DNA from: Triticum aestivum
Lineage: Eukaryota; Streptophyta; Magnoliopsida; Poales; Poaceae
DNA length: 64,000 bases
Direction of reading: 5' to 3'
NCBI RefSeq assembly: GCF_018294505.1
Contig: NC_057795.1
Coordinates: 233,241,035-233,305,034 of the forward strand
Below the pieces are notes generated by a model that saw only the letters and a list, made by a program, of their open reading frames with translations, was not told the DNA's origin and did no database searches. The position numbers were made by a program, and so were the translations under genes. Shown here piece after piece: positions 1 through 10,626 of this stretch; the first letter of the stretch is position 1, and every line of letters begins with the position of its first letter.

Positions 1-1245
1 CAAACACGCCGGAGTGGTCAGTGGAGCTCGAGCAGCTCTAGAGAGGGAGGGGCGGAGGACAGGGATCGCCAGCGACCTTGGGGCTGGGAAGGCGGCCAGA
101 GGCCTGCTTGGCTGGGCTGCGGCTTCCTACGGTGGTGTGGAGGTTAGCTGAGTGTGTGTGCGGAGAGAAATGAGCTCGGGGGAGCTCTATTTATAGGCGA
201 GGCCGAGGCGGGCATTGAGAGCTCGCCGGAGCTCTTTGGAGTGTCGCCCAGTGACGAATGGTGTTAGCGAGAGGGGGAGAACATGCCGGAGATCACGCGG
301 GGGTTGTAGACAAGCTGCGACAAGCACAAGAGCGCGGTACACGACAAGCACATGTGCACGGGCGCATTGTTGCCATGGCCGCTTTGTGCCCATGCTCGCT
401 GCGGCGACCTCCGGCGTCGGCGAGTGCCAGGGTGGAGTTAATGAGGTGCAAACGAAGATGGGGGCACGATTTGGCAAGGTGCGGCAGCCTGGGCAGTGAG
501 CATGCGTGAAACAGAGGAGCTGGCGCACTGTAGAGCACGTCGGCCGCATGCAAACCCCCTTGGACGAACGTGGTCACCGTGTGAACTTTGGCATCAGGCT
601 GAGCTAAGCGCAAACACTATGTCGCGCAGGTAGTCCTTAGTGGTTTCGGTTGTTTAGCTCGGTTGGCTAGGTCATAGGTGAACTGTGGGAGTGGCTTTCT
701 TCGTGGCATGTTTCTGGATAGAAACTTGTGAGCCTTATAGAGAAAAATTTAGTGAGAACTAAAGGCTGTGCTTTGGGGTTTAGCAATATCTTAGGAGGGT
801 AATTAAGCTCAGAAAAGATCAGCCCCAAAAGATCAAGCAAAAAATATGCTTGCTGTCCAGAACAGAAATGATTTTATGTAGCAAAAATATTCCAAAAAGG
901 TATGCAATATTTTTGCTCAGGAAGGTGCCCTAGGGTTCAAAGAATATTTGTGAATTTATTTGGGATTTTTGAGCAAGAAATCTAGGGGATGCTTTGGAGC
1001 ATACTTCTCTGAAGTGATTTTCAGGGAAGAAAATGAATAACTTTTTTTATGAAAAATGATCCATGGGCTTTTGTTGGAGTTTTTCACAGAAGTAAAGGTG
1101 ATTTAGAGGTGGATGTGTCACTTGGGTGAAAATCAAGGGTAGGCCCAAGTGTTCAAGTCCATTTGAATTGATTCAAAACTCCAAATCCAAAGCAAATGCA
1201 AATGAAAGTCCGAAAAAAGAGAGAAGGCAAATCCAGGCTGTCACA
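1..1245 (-). mobile_element. Element Y: partial LTR of a Gypsy-type retrotransposon, cut by the window edge
   Basis: On the minus strand the segment opens at 1245 with TGTGACAGCC, a typical LTR start. It runs through AT-rich U3-like sequence and then a GC-rich block, with a TATAAATA box at 188-195. The R/U5 part and the rest of the element lie off the left edge. Sequence on the other side of 1245 is a different, Athila-like protease fragment, so Y probably inserted into element X; the candidate TSD at 1246-1250 (TTCAT) cannot be tested here. The short ORFs of 60-120 codons at 187-613 on both strands show no recognisable domain and are not called as genes. Family name uncertain. Confidence 0.6.
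188..195 (-). promoter_or_regulatory. TATA box of LTR Y
   Basis: TATAAATA on the minus strand inside a GC-rich context (CCTATAAATAGAGC). Its orientation agrees with the LTR start at 1245, so transcription would run leftwards out of the window. Inferred from position and motif only. Confidence 0.55.
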
Positions 1246-1487
1246 TTCATAATTTTAATATTAATCTTAATAGTAGGTTCTCACTCATCATAAAGTTTTA
1301 TAGGGATATAAACTTCTAATTCAAGCTTTTCTTCAAAAGATTGCATCATAGCATCAACGATATGTTTAGTAAAAGCTTTGTTCTGATTGTAAGCATGAGG
1401 AGAATTCAACACGGATTACAACAAGGAAATAAAATCTATTAAAGAATAGTTATCATAATTAAATTCCTTGAAATCCAAAAGAGTAGG
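1246..1487 (-). pseudogene. Element X fragment: gag-protease junction of an Athila-like Gypsy element
   Basis: Read on the minus strand this is the direct continuation of the coding piece at 49775-50226, separated from it by the insertion of element A. Removing A and one GTAGG copy joins the two pieces in frame, at a leucine/aspartate-rich stretch (LLDFKEFNYDN) of a kind common just before the protease of Athila-type grass elements. A TGA follows DE and precedes EP, best explained as TGG to TGA. The piece ends at 1246 where LTR Y begins, before the protease active site. Remains of a polyprotein, not expressible. Confidence 0.7.
1483..1487. repeat. Target site duplication of element A, left copy (GTAGG)
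   Basis: GTAGG immediately left of the LTR at 1488, matched exactly by GTAGG at 49775-49779 immediately right of the other LTR. Confidence 0.92.
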
Positions 1488-2573
1488 TGACGTAGGTCGG
1501 AACCCTAGGTGGACGATCTTTCACGTTTGGAGTGGATCGTACGGGGAATCACGAAGAACACGCAGAAGCACAAAGGGGAAAACACGGGGAAAACGAGAGA
1601 GAATCACGAAACCGACATAGAACCAATCACACGAGTGCTAGATCACCGAACACATAGACATACATATGATCCACAATCAACAATGGTAAGGATACAAAGG
1701 AATCGTTCTTCTCCGTATGAAGGTCTTCATGATCTTCCCTAGAAAGGGGTCTTGAATCCGCTTGGGGGATCTTCTCCGAAGAGGTCCTGAGCTCCAAGGA
1801 GAAGTAACCAAGTGGATGAGCAAGACTCTCACACAAATATGAGCTAAGCCAATTCTAAATCTAATTAGGAGGTGGGGGAGACCTATTTATAGTCGTAGTG
1901 CAAAAGGAGGTCAAAGCGAAGGGATACAAGGGCTCCAGCCCGCAGGTTCGGCCACTTAGGGGTCGGACGTCCGGAAGGCGTCGGACGTCCGGAGGCTCGG
2001 GACGGTCCGGACGTCCGGCTGGGCTCGGGCGTCCGTAGAATCGGCTCGGTCGTAAGATTGTCGGAAATCTGGAGGGGGTCGGTCGTCCGGATCTTCGTGA
2101 CGGTCCAGACGTCCGGAAGTCGTCGGTCGTCCGTAGATTTGGCTCGGGTGCTTGTCGTCTGGTCATCTGGTCCGCCTTGGACGTCCGTAGATTTGGTTCG
2201 AATGGCGAAGTACCGGACGTCCGGAAGGCTTGGTCGTTCGTGTCTTGGGAGTCGTCGGACGTCCGGACTTGGTCGGTCGTTCGACGCCTGTAGCTTCAGC
2301 AGCCTTTCTTCTTCTTCTTCAACACGCTTGGGGTCCTCGTCGTCTTGGCTCTTGCAAGTAGTTGTTCCTTGGCTCACCTCCATGTACCTGATTACACATA
2401 GAGTTTCCGAATGAGGTAGTAGCCATGTCTCGTGAGTAGGAAGAGGGAGTTCAGAGAGGAGCGAGTTCACCTTATCTTCGATAGCCTTAGCTCGGGCTCG
2501 TGTCATGGGTCCAAGTGGTGTTGAGGGAGATGTAGATGCGTCCATGGGGACGAGCGTGGGATGCTCCGCATCA
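1488..2573 (-). repeat. Element A 3' LTR
   Basis: 1086 bp, aligning along its length with 48689-49774. It contains a cluster of near-palindromic CGGACGTCCGG motifs (about 1960-2290). A minus-strand reading frame (2545 to 1883) opens with MDASTSP and contains GPMTRARAKA, a signature found near the C-terminus of some Gypsy polyproteins; pol probably once continued into this LTR. Its distal part is a low-complexity Arg/Pro/Ser tail encoded by the palindrome cluster. Confidence 0.92.
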
Positions 2574-5500
2574 TCTCCCCCCCCCCTTGGGAGAGATCTG
2601 ACCTCGTATCAAAAACTTCATCTCCATGGTAAGGTGCAAGGTCCTTGACGTTGAAGATGTCGCTCACATTGTACTTGTCTCGAGGTAGGTCGATCTTGTA
2701 GGCGTTTTCGTTGTAGCATGCTAGCACCTTGAAAGGTCCATCGGCTCGAGGGAGAAGCTTGGATTTGTGTTCGTTGGGGAAGCGGTCCTTGCGAAGGTGT
2801 AGCCACACTAGATCACCAATGTTGAAGACCATGGGTTGCTTGTTGATGTTGAGCTTGGTTGCTAGTCGTTGTACTTGTCGCTCGATGGTGTGCCTTGTAT
2901 CTTCATGCATTTTCTTGATGTAGCTTGAACGAGCACATGCGTCGAGGTTGGTTCTCTCTTGTAGAGGAAGAGGTAGAATGTCCAATGGGGACAATGGGTT
3001 GAAGCCGTAGACGACCTCGAAGGGGGACTTGCCGGTCGTCGAATGTCTTGCACGGTTGTAGGCTTACTCGGCGATGGGTAGACACTCTTCCCACTCCTTG
3101 ATGTTCATCTTGATTAACACGCGAAGTAGAGTGGAGAGTGTACGGTTCGTCACCTCCATTTGGCCGTCGGTTTGAGGATTGTATGCCGAAGAGAACAATA
3201 GCTTTATGCCGAGCTTGGCGCATAGGGTCTTCCAAAAGTAACTCAAGAACTTGACGTCGCGGTCTGAGACAATTGTCTTTGGCACTCCATGAAGTCGCAA
3301 GATTTCCCTACAAAATAGATTGGCAATATGTGAAGCATCGTCTATCTTGTTGCAAGGAATGAAATGTGCCATCTTAGAAAACCGGTCCACAACAACAAAT
3401 ACAGAATCCTTTCCATTTTGAGTTCTAGGCAAACCAAGTAGAAAATCCATGCTAATGTCTTCCCAAGGTTGATAAGGAATACGAAGAGGCATGTAAAGAC
3501 CATGAGATTGAGCTTTAGACTTAGCTTTGCGACATGTTGAGCATCGGGTGGTGAAGCTTGAGACGTCACGGAACATCTTGGGCCAATAATAGTTCTTGGA
3601 GAGCGTAGCGAATGTCTTGTCGCGTCCAAAGTGTCCCATGAGTCCGCCTCCATGAGCCTCTTGAAAAAGGAGCAAACGAAGAGAAGACTCGGGAATGCAT
3701 ATTTTGTTAGCTCTCATAAGATATGCATCCTTGAAATAATATTGTTCCCAAGAAGTATGCATCAAAGACTTAGCATAAGGAATAGCAAAAGATGGATCAT
3801 TAGCATACAAGTCTTTGATGTGCTCAAAACCAATAACATTCAACTCAAGTTTAGTTACAAGCGTACATATGCGTGAAAGCGCATCCACAACTACATTTTC
3901 TTTACCCTTAATGTACTTGATCACATATGGGAAAGATTCAATAAATTTACTCCATTTGGCATGACGCTTGTTCAACTTAGTTTGACCTTTTAAGTACTTA
4001 AGCGTTTCATGATCGGTATGGATGACAAACTCATGAGGTCTAAGGTAATGTTCCCAAACATGTAGGACACGCACTAAAGCATACAATTCTTTATCATAGA
4101 TGGGGTAGTTAAGTTGAGCACCGGAGAGTTTTTCACTAAAATAAGCAATGGCTCGTTTTTCTTTCATCAAAACTCCGCCAATTCCGGTACCACTTGCATC
4201 ACAATGAACCTCAAAAGTTTTGTCAAAGTTGGGCAAAGCAAGAATTGGAGCATGAGTAAGAATAGACTTGAGCTCATCAAAAGCGGTGGATTGCAAAGAT
4301 CCCCAAACAAAAGGAGTATTCTTCGTACTCAAAGCATGTAAAGGAGCGGCAATTGTGCTAAAGTTTTTCACAAAGCGGCGATAAAATCCTGCAAGACCAA
4401 GAAAACTTCGCACTTGTTGCAAATTGGAGGGTTGGGGCCAAGTTTTAATTGCCTTAATCTTAGTTTCATCAACATGGACACCCTTGGAAGAAACAACAAA
4501 ATCTAAGAAAACCACTTTGTCAACACCAAATGTGCACTTTTTCATGTTAGCATAAAGACTTTCCTTGCGAAGAGTTTGCAAAACAGATTTAACATGGTTA
4601 ATGTGCTCTTTCATGGTTTTGCTAAACACAAGAATATCATCAAAGTAAAACACAACGAAGATTCCAATGTAAGGTCTAAGCACATGATGCATAAGACGCA
4701 TGAAAGTTCCGGGTGCTTCCGATAAGCCCATAGGCATCACTAAGCACTCATATAAGCCAAATTTGGTTTTGAAAGCAGTTTTCCATTCATCACCTTCTTG
4801 AATGCGGATTTGACAATAGCCACTTTTAAGATCAATTTTTGAGAAACAGTTGGCTCCACTAAGCTCATCAAGCATATCATCTAAGCAAGGAATGGGAAGC
4901 CTATATCGAACAGTAATGGCATTTATGGGTCTACAATCGGAACATAAGTGGAAACTTCCATCTGGCTTAGGCAAAAGTATAACGGGAACGGCACAAGGGC
5001 TTAAGCTTTCATGTACATGACCGTTGTCGATTAGTTGTTGTACTTGCCGTTGAATCTCCTTGGTTTCTTCAGGATTGACACGGTATGGGGCTTTGTTTGG
5101 AAGTGGCGCTCCGGGGATGAGGTCGATTCGATGCTCAATGCCTCGAAGAGGAGGTAGACCCGGAGGTAGCTCATCGGGAAAAATATCTTGAAATTCCTGC
5201 AAAAGAGATTGAAACACCAAAGGTAGCTCATGAATGGTGTTAGTTTTTGGTTCTCCATCCTTGCACACAAGGACAAAGTGCATCACACTCGATGGGTTCT
5301 CACACACTTCTCCCATCTCACTCCTGGTGGCAAATAGGATGAGGTTTTTCTCTCTAGGAGAAGAGGCGCTCAAGTTTGGCTTGTGGCTCTCACTCACTTT
5401 TGGGTGGATCACTTTCTCACTCTTCTCTCCATGCTTGGTGGCTTGCTTGTCGGCTATCACTTGACTAGGATACATAGGTCGTAGCACATATTCCTTCCCT

Positions 5501-5681
5501 TTCATTTTGAAGCTATAGTGATTGGTGCGCCCATTGTGGTTGACACCACGGTCGAATTGCCATGGTCGACCAAGAAGGAGGTGGCAAACGGTCATTGGGA
5601 CCACATCACACTCCAAAGTGTGTTCATAAGCACCAATTTTGAAGGAGACTTGGACCATATGCTCAACTCGTATAGTGCTGG
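2503..5681 (-). pseudogene. pol: Element A pol: end of protease, reverse transcriptase, RNase H, integrase
   Basis: One frame runs from the junction with B at 5681 down through 3067, with one TAA at 3064-3066, then continues in the same frame to a stop at 2503 inside the 3' LTR. In order: protease C-terminal motif [12 protein letters not shown] with [10 protein letters not shown] as the YxDD box; RNase H starting [10 protein letters not shown]; integrase HHCC zinc finger ending CSTC; DDE residues in SMDFLLG, SDRDVKF and QMEVTN; and a GPF-type C-terminal module (DGPFKVLACYN). No clear chromodomain follows. The stop lies just after CLPIAE in the integrase. The N-terminal half of the protease lies beyond element B at 45115-45297. 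Confidence 0.88.
2574..2588 (-). other. Element A polypurine tract
   Basis: Minus strand reads AAGGGGGGGGGGAGA directly against the 3' LTR, with a run of ten G (2577-2586). It is the expected plus-strand primer for a Gypsy element in minus orientation. The same bases are coding (SQGGGEMM in the pol frame). Confidence 0.85.
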
Positions 5682-6667
5682 TGTCGGTGTACTAGAATAG
5701 CGGTACCCTAGTACCCCGAACTTGTGCACGGGCAGTTGCAGCACCCCGCGGCAAGGCTTGCCGGGCGAATGCCAAGACCCTCCAAGGTTCCCTTGGAGCC
5801 ATCCAAGAACAAAGTATATAAGCTAAGGAGACAAGGCCCCGGCAAGAGGAGCTTGCCGGGAAGGCCAATCAAGGCGCACCAAGGAACTTGCCGCGGCGCG
5901 CCACGCGCTCCGGCAAGGCGACAAGGCCCCGGCAAGAGGAGCTTGCCGGGAAGACCAAACAAGGTACCTCGAAGCCCGGCGAGCGACAAGCCTCCGGGCC
6001 CGACAAGATAGCAGCAGCGGCAAGACGCTTACCGCGGAAGGCGGCCACTCTGCACCCACGCTCCAGCATATCCACCAACGTGTCGCTCTGGGGGCCTCTC
6101 CGGACGCGCGTGGCAGGAGGCTGTGCAGCCAGCGGTGCGTAGTGGCATGCGAAGCTGACAAGATCGCCATCGTGGCGAACGGTGGCGCCCCTAACGGTCC
6201 TTTTCTGCACTGTTCGGGCGACTCAGACGGGAATTTAATGCCCTTGTCCCCTGCCGTCAGGGTTAGGTAGGGTGCACTGTACAAGCAACTGTATCAACTA
6301 CCTCGCTTTTTACGTTTTTACCCTCCTCTGCGTTGCCACCTGTCGGTGACCCCTTTAGCGTATAAAAGGAGGCCCATGTGCAACGTAGAGGAGGTGGGGT
6401 TCGTTCGGTTCGGAGCCTCAGACAGTCGGCTTTAATCCATTCGTAGCCCAGAAAACACATCACTCTGGCTCGAGAGCAAGAAGACCAAATAATACAACTA
6501 GACAAGCAGCAGTAGGAGTGTTATCTCTCCGGAGAGCTCCGAAGCTGGGTGAACTGCTCGTGTGCTTCGCCTCGATCTCCTCTTCGTGCGACCTCCGCCC
6601 CCCGCCGAACCGAAAGGGGCCCGGTCCGCCGGCCCCATAGGTGTTCGTGGATCAGTTTTCCCCGACA
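5682..6667 (+). repeat. Element B 5' LTR
   Basis: Starts TGTCGGTGTACTAG, ends CCCCGACA. It is 27 bp longer than the 3' LTR because of a segment near 5791-5817 that the 3' copy lacks. It contains repeated GGCAAGAGGAGCTTGCCGGGAAG units (5839-5862 and 5931-5953) and a TATA box at 6361. Confidence 0.92.
6361..6367 (+). promoter_or_regulatory. TATA box of element B 5' LTR
   Basis: TATAAAAGGAGGCCCA, repeated in the 3' LTR at 44808-44814 and present in mutated form (CATAAAAGGAGG) in the related LTR of element Z near 57122-57133. Conservation across two elements supports a real promoter. Confidence 0.75.
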
Positions 6668-6671
6668 TCTG

Positions 6672-6689
6672 TGGCGCGCCAGGTAGGGG
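6672..6689 (+). other. Element B primer-binding site
   Basis: TGGCGCGCCAGGTAGGGG, 4 nt after the LTR end. This PBS form is typical of Tat-lineage grass elements. The tRNA it pairs with is not assigned here. Confidence 0.75.
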
Positions 6690-6754
6690 GCGTCGAGATT
6701 GCGTGAACCTGATCCGGCGTTCACACCAGCTAGATCCTTATTCCCTTCATCAAC

Positions 6755-8347
6755 ATGCCACCGAAGAAGAAGACTTCGGCGGCGGCTGCTCCATCCACTT
6801 CACTTCCGCCATCGTTGGAGCAAACGAGTGGTGGGATGGATGCCGGCGGAAGAAAGGACGTCGACGAGGAAGCCCATGATGCCGCCAGGTCCAAGAACAA
6901 GGCTGCACAAACCTCGGCGACTGTACATGTTCCACGCCACTCTCAGGAGGCGCAAGATCAACAGCGTCATGGCACTAGCAGTGCCATACGCATGATAGCC
7001 CAAGACCAAGCTGGTGGATCTTGGAGCGCTCAAGACCAGCACGCACGCCAGCGTGCTGGCACGAGCGGGGCACGGTCGCCTGGACGGGATAGTGCTCCTT
7101 CTAACATAGTTAGAAGTTCGAGCACGTCCCGTTCCTCGCGCCGTCCGCCACTGCCACCCACCACCCCAGCAGAAGCCTTGGTGCGAGCTCAACTTCTCCT
7201 AGATTACCCTCCAGCGTCGGACAAGATCGACGAATGGAGGGCTACCATTCAGAGTTTCATCGGCTACGCCAACGGCGACACTCCATGGCGACCGAGCGCG
7301 TCGCCGCCGTGACAGGACCGCCGGACGCGAGCCGGTGGCGACGAAACGGGCGGAGGTGCAACTACCATGCAATCACCGCACCGAAGGCCAAGATCGCCAA
7401 CTCGTCGGATCCACCTCGACAGCGACTCCACCGCCTCGTCGGATCCACGAGCTCGTCGCGATCAGCGCCAAGTTCTTCATGATCGACAACAAGAAGACGC
7501 TCGAACCCGCATCGAGCGCCGAAGAGAAGCGCGACGTCAATCCGACAAGCGCGCTGGGCCCTCTGTTGACATGCATGCGCCAGGGGAACCAGGCTATCTG
7601 CCGTATGCGGTAGGTTGTCCTGCGTTCACTCGTGAGCTGCGGCAAGTCCAGTGGCCCAGTACAAAGAACTTCAAGCCATACGTACCGGAGAAGTACGACG
7701 GCAAGACGCATCCGTCAGAGTTCCTCAGCATCTACACCATTGCGGTGCAAGCTGCCGGGGGACGAGATGACAAGATCCTTGCCAACTACTTCCCACTGGT
7801 GCTCAAGCCCAACGTCAAATCCTGGCTCATGCACTTGCCGGACAACTCCATATCCTCTTGGGCTGATCTGTGCCATCAGTTTGTCAGCGCCTTTACCGGC
7901 GGACACAAGCCTCATGGCCAGGAGAGTGATCTTCATCTGCTCGCCCAGAAGGAAGGAGAGCCCCTGCGCAAGTACATTCAGAGATTCAGTAGCGTGCAGC
8001 ACAACATCCCAGACGTCCACCCTGCCGCGGTGATCAGCGCGTTCCATCAGAACATGCGGAACCGCAGGATGCGGGAGGAAATGGCGATGTGCAAGATCAG
8101 GGACGTCAGTGAGTTATATGCACTAGCCAACAAGTGTGCGCGTGCTGAGGAAGGGAGGAGACTCCCCGGAGAAAATATAGGAGCGGGAGGATCTGACAGC
8201 GAAGATGCTGCCCCGACAAGGAAAAACCGGCGGCGGAACAACAGAAGGAGGAAAGGCAAAGAAGTGCCAGTTGTCGAGCAGTCCGGCAACGGTGGTAGCG
8301 CCAAGGAATCCAATGCTGGTGACTCTGGCAAGGAGGTTGCCGCGTAG
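6755..8347 (+). pseudogene. gag: Element B gag
   Basis: Capsid-like structural protein of the retrotransposon particle. The start at 6755 (MPPKKK) is chosen because it is the first ATG after the PBS and the related element Z begins gag with MTPKKK. The N-terminal third is low-complexity Ser/Ala/Arg-rich. The gag core lies around 7610-8160, with FKPYVPEKYDG, the W-rich WLMHLPDNSISSW and HNIPDVHP segments of the Retrotrans_gag type. A basic tail (RRNNRRRKGKE) follows. The frame is broken by TGA at 7310-7312 and TAG at 8345-8347, both in frame, with no indel. Downstream codons continue into the protease in the same frame. Confidence 0.82.
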
Positions 8348-9547
8348 GTGGCGGTCACCGACAAGCAGGACGGCACCAACAAGCAGTATTGCAAGATTCA
8401 CCGCACCAAGGGCCATGATCTTCAGAACTGCAAGAGGGTCGAGCAGCTTGTTGAGCAACAGAAAGCTGAATACGAGCGGCGCGACAAGGAGAAGGCCCAG
8501 GAAGGAGCTGGTGGATCCGGCAAGAAACGTCCCGGCCGAGGAGGACGCCGCAGCAAGGCCAAGCAGCGGCAAGGAGACAGACCTCCTCACGGCCGCGATA
8601 AGGATGAAGATGACGGCGACGATGAAGATATGGATGATGAGGAGACTGATGAGCAGGAGTTCCAGAAAGCCACAGAGGTCCTGTGTGTTGACGGCGGTGC
8701 TTCTCTACATGCCTCGCACCGCCAGCTCAAGCAGTGGATGCGGGAAGTTAATGCAGCAGAACCACCCGTGGAGTCACGCAAGCCTCTGAAATGGTCCAGC
8801 ACGCCTATCATCTTTGATACTGAGGACCACCTGGATCGCATAACTGCGGTCGGGTGCTTGCCGATGTTGGTCTCACCAACAATCCGCAACCTCAAGGTCA
8901 CTAAGATGCTAGTTGACGGCGGGGCCGGCTTGAACCTGATTTCCTCCGCGGTGCTCCAGAAACTCCAGATCCCTGACAGCGAGCTCGAAGAGATCGGTAC
9001 ATTTCAAGGGATTAACCCGAGAAGGAGCAAGCCGAAGGGAAAAATCACGTTGCCGGTAACATTTGGCAGTGAGCTGAACTTCAGGACTGAGAGGGTCATG
9101 TTTGATGTTGCCGACTTTCCGTTACCTTACAATGGAATCCTTGGCCGTCCAGCACTCGCCAAGTTCATGGCAGCCTCTCACTATGCGTACAACATACTGA
9201 AAATACCAGGGCCAATAAGTGTCATCTTTGTCCCTGGCGACAAGAAGGATGCTCTTATTTGTGCCGACAAGATCTACCGGGAAGCAGCAGCCGCAGCAGA
9301 ACGAAGGACACTTGCCGCTGAAGCTCCCGGGGGGAAGAAGAAGACCAAGTCCGGCAAGAGCTCTGATGGCCACTCCGGCAAGCGCACCTCTTCGGAGTGT
9401 TGTGCTACCGTCGAGGACGCACCATCGAGCTCCACCGGCAAGTGTAAGAAGGCAATGGCAGCTCCACCTTAGACTAAGAAGGTGTCCGCCAAGGAGGATG
9501 GCACTGGTGGTACTTTCACCATCAGCGCCACTCTTGACCCCAAATAG
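8348..9547 (+). pseudogene. pro: Element B protease region
   Basis: Continues gag in the same frame after the TAG at 8345. A His/Cys segment (YCKIHRTKGHDLQNC) sits at the start, in the usual zinc-knuckle position of Tat elements. The aspartic protease follows with active-site motif MLVDGGAGLNLIS near 8910 and flap/C-terminal motif GILGRPALAKF near 9135; many Tat elements have DGG in place of the usual DTG. TAG codons at 9470-9472 and 9545-9547 interrupt the linker to RT. Confidence 0.8.
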
Positions 9548-10626
9548 GAAAGCGCGCTCGTTGCTTTCCTGCGGGCGAATGTCGACGTGTTTGCGTGGCA
9601 ACCGTCTGATATCCCCAGTGTTCCCAGGAAAGTGATTGAGCACCACCTTGCCGTCTGTCCTCATGCGCGGCCCGTCAAGCAGAGAGTCAGGAAGCAGGCA
9701 GTAGAGCGCCAAGAATTCATCACAGAAGAAATCAAGAAGTTGGAAGCAGCAGGCCTTGTCAGAGGAGTACTCCATCCCATGTGGTTGGCCAATCGTGTTG
9801 TTGTGCGCAAGGCTAATGGGAAATGGAGACTTTGCATTGACTTCACTGATGTTAATAAAGCTTGTCCCAAAGACCCATTTCCCTTGCCCCGTATTGACCA
9901 GATTGTCGACTCCACAGCCGGATGTGATTTGCTTTCATTTCTTGATGCATACTCAGGATACCATCAGATCTTCATGGCAGAAGAAGCTGAAGAAAAAACC
10001 GCATTTATCACCCCGTGTGGCACGTACTGCTTCGTACGGATGCCTTTCGGTTTGAAGAATGCTGGTTCAACATTCGCAAGGGTAGTCCACCATGCTTTTG
10101 AGCCACAAATAAACAGAAATGTGGAAGCTTACATGGATGACATAGTGGTCAAGAGCAAGAACAAGGCAACTCTGATTCAAGATTTAGACGAACCATTTGC
10201 AAATCTGCGCAAGATCAACCTCAAGCTTAACCCCGAGAAGTGCGTGTTTGGAGTCCCTTCCGGCAAGCTTCTCGGGTTCTTCGTGTCTCAGCGGGGAATT
10301 GAAGCCAATCCCGACAAGATCAAAGCCATCGAGCAGATCGAAGCACCAAAGCGCGTCAAGGATGTACGAAGGCTTGCTGGTTGCGTGGCTGCTCTCAGCA
10401 GGTTTATCTCTAGATCTGCTGAACGCGCCCTGCCATTTTTCAAAATTTTGAAAAAGGCAGGTCCAATGAAATGGACTCCGGAAGCGAAGGCTGCGCTGTA
10501 GGACTTGAAGAGATACCTGTCCTCCACTCCAACACTTGTCGCACCTAAGCCGCAAGAGAAGTTGCTGCTGTATATAGCGACAACCAATCAAGTGGTTAGT
10601 GCTGCGTTAGTGGCGGAGAGGGAAGC
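9548..10626 (+). pseudogene. pol: Element B reverse transcriptase (5' part of pol)
   Basis: RNA-dependent DNA polymerase copying the element RNA. Visible motifs: VVVRKANGKWRLCIDF, FLDAYSGYHQI, MPFGLKNAGSTF and the catalytic AYMDDIVV box near 10130, then the thumb/connection (GFFVSQRGIEANPDK). A TAG at 10499-10501 breaks the frame after AKAAL. Element C inserted at 10627, in the first RNase H domain. The reading frame is restored at 36855 when C and one GAAGC copy are ignored. Confidence 0.87.
10622..10626. repeat. Target site duplication of element C, left copy (GAAGC)
   Basis: GAAGC directly before the C LTR at 10627, matched exactly at 36850-36854. Confidence 0.93.

Noticed and set aside
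187..613. Overlapping ORFs of 83-120 codons on both strands near the left edge
   Set aside because: They overlap in several frames in a GC-rich LTR block, include the TATA box region, and show no domain.
1509..1836. ORFs in the A LTR (and 48728-49037)
   Set aside because: Short, present only because LTRs are duplicated, no family resemblance.
1960..2290. Regularly recurring GACGTCCG motif considered as a CRISPR-like array
   Set aside because: Spacing is irregular, units vary, it lies in a plant LTR and has a match in the other LTR.
5839..5953. Repeated GGCAAGAGGAGCTTGCCGGG units in B's LTR as possible independent repeat
   Set aside because: Only two good copies and both present in the other LTR; treated as part of the LTR.
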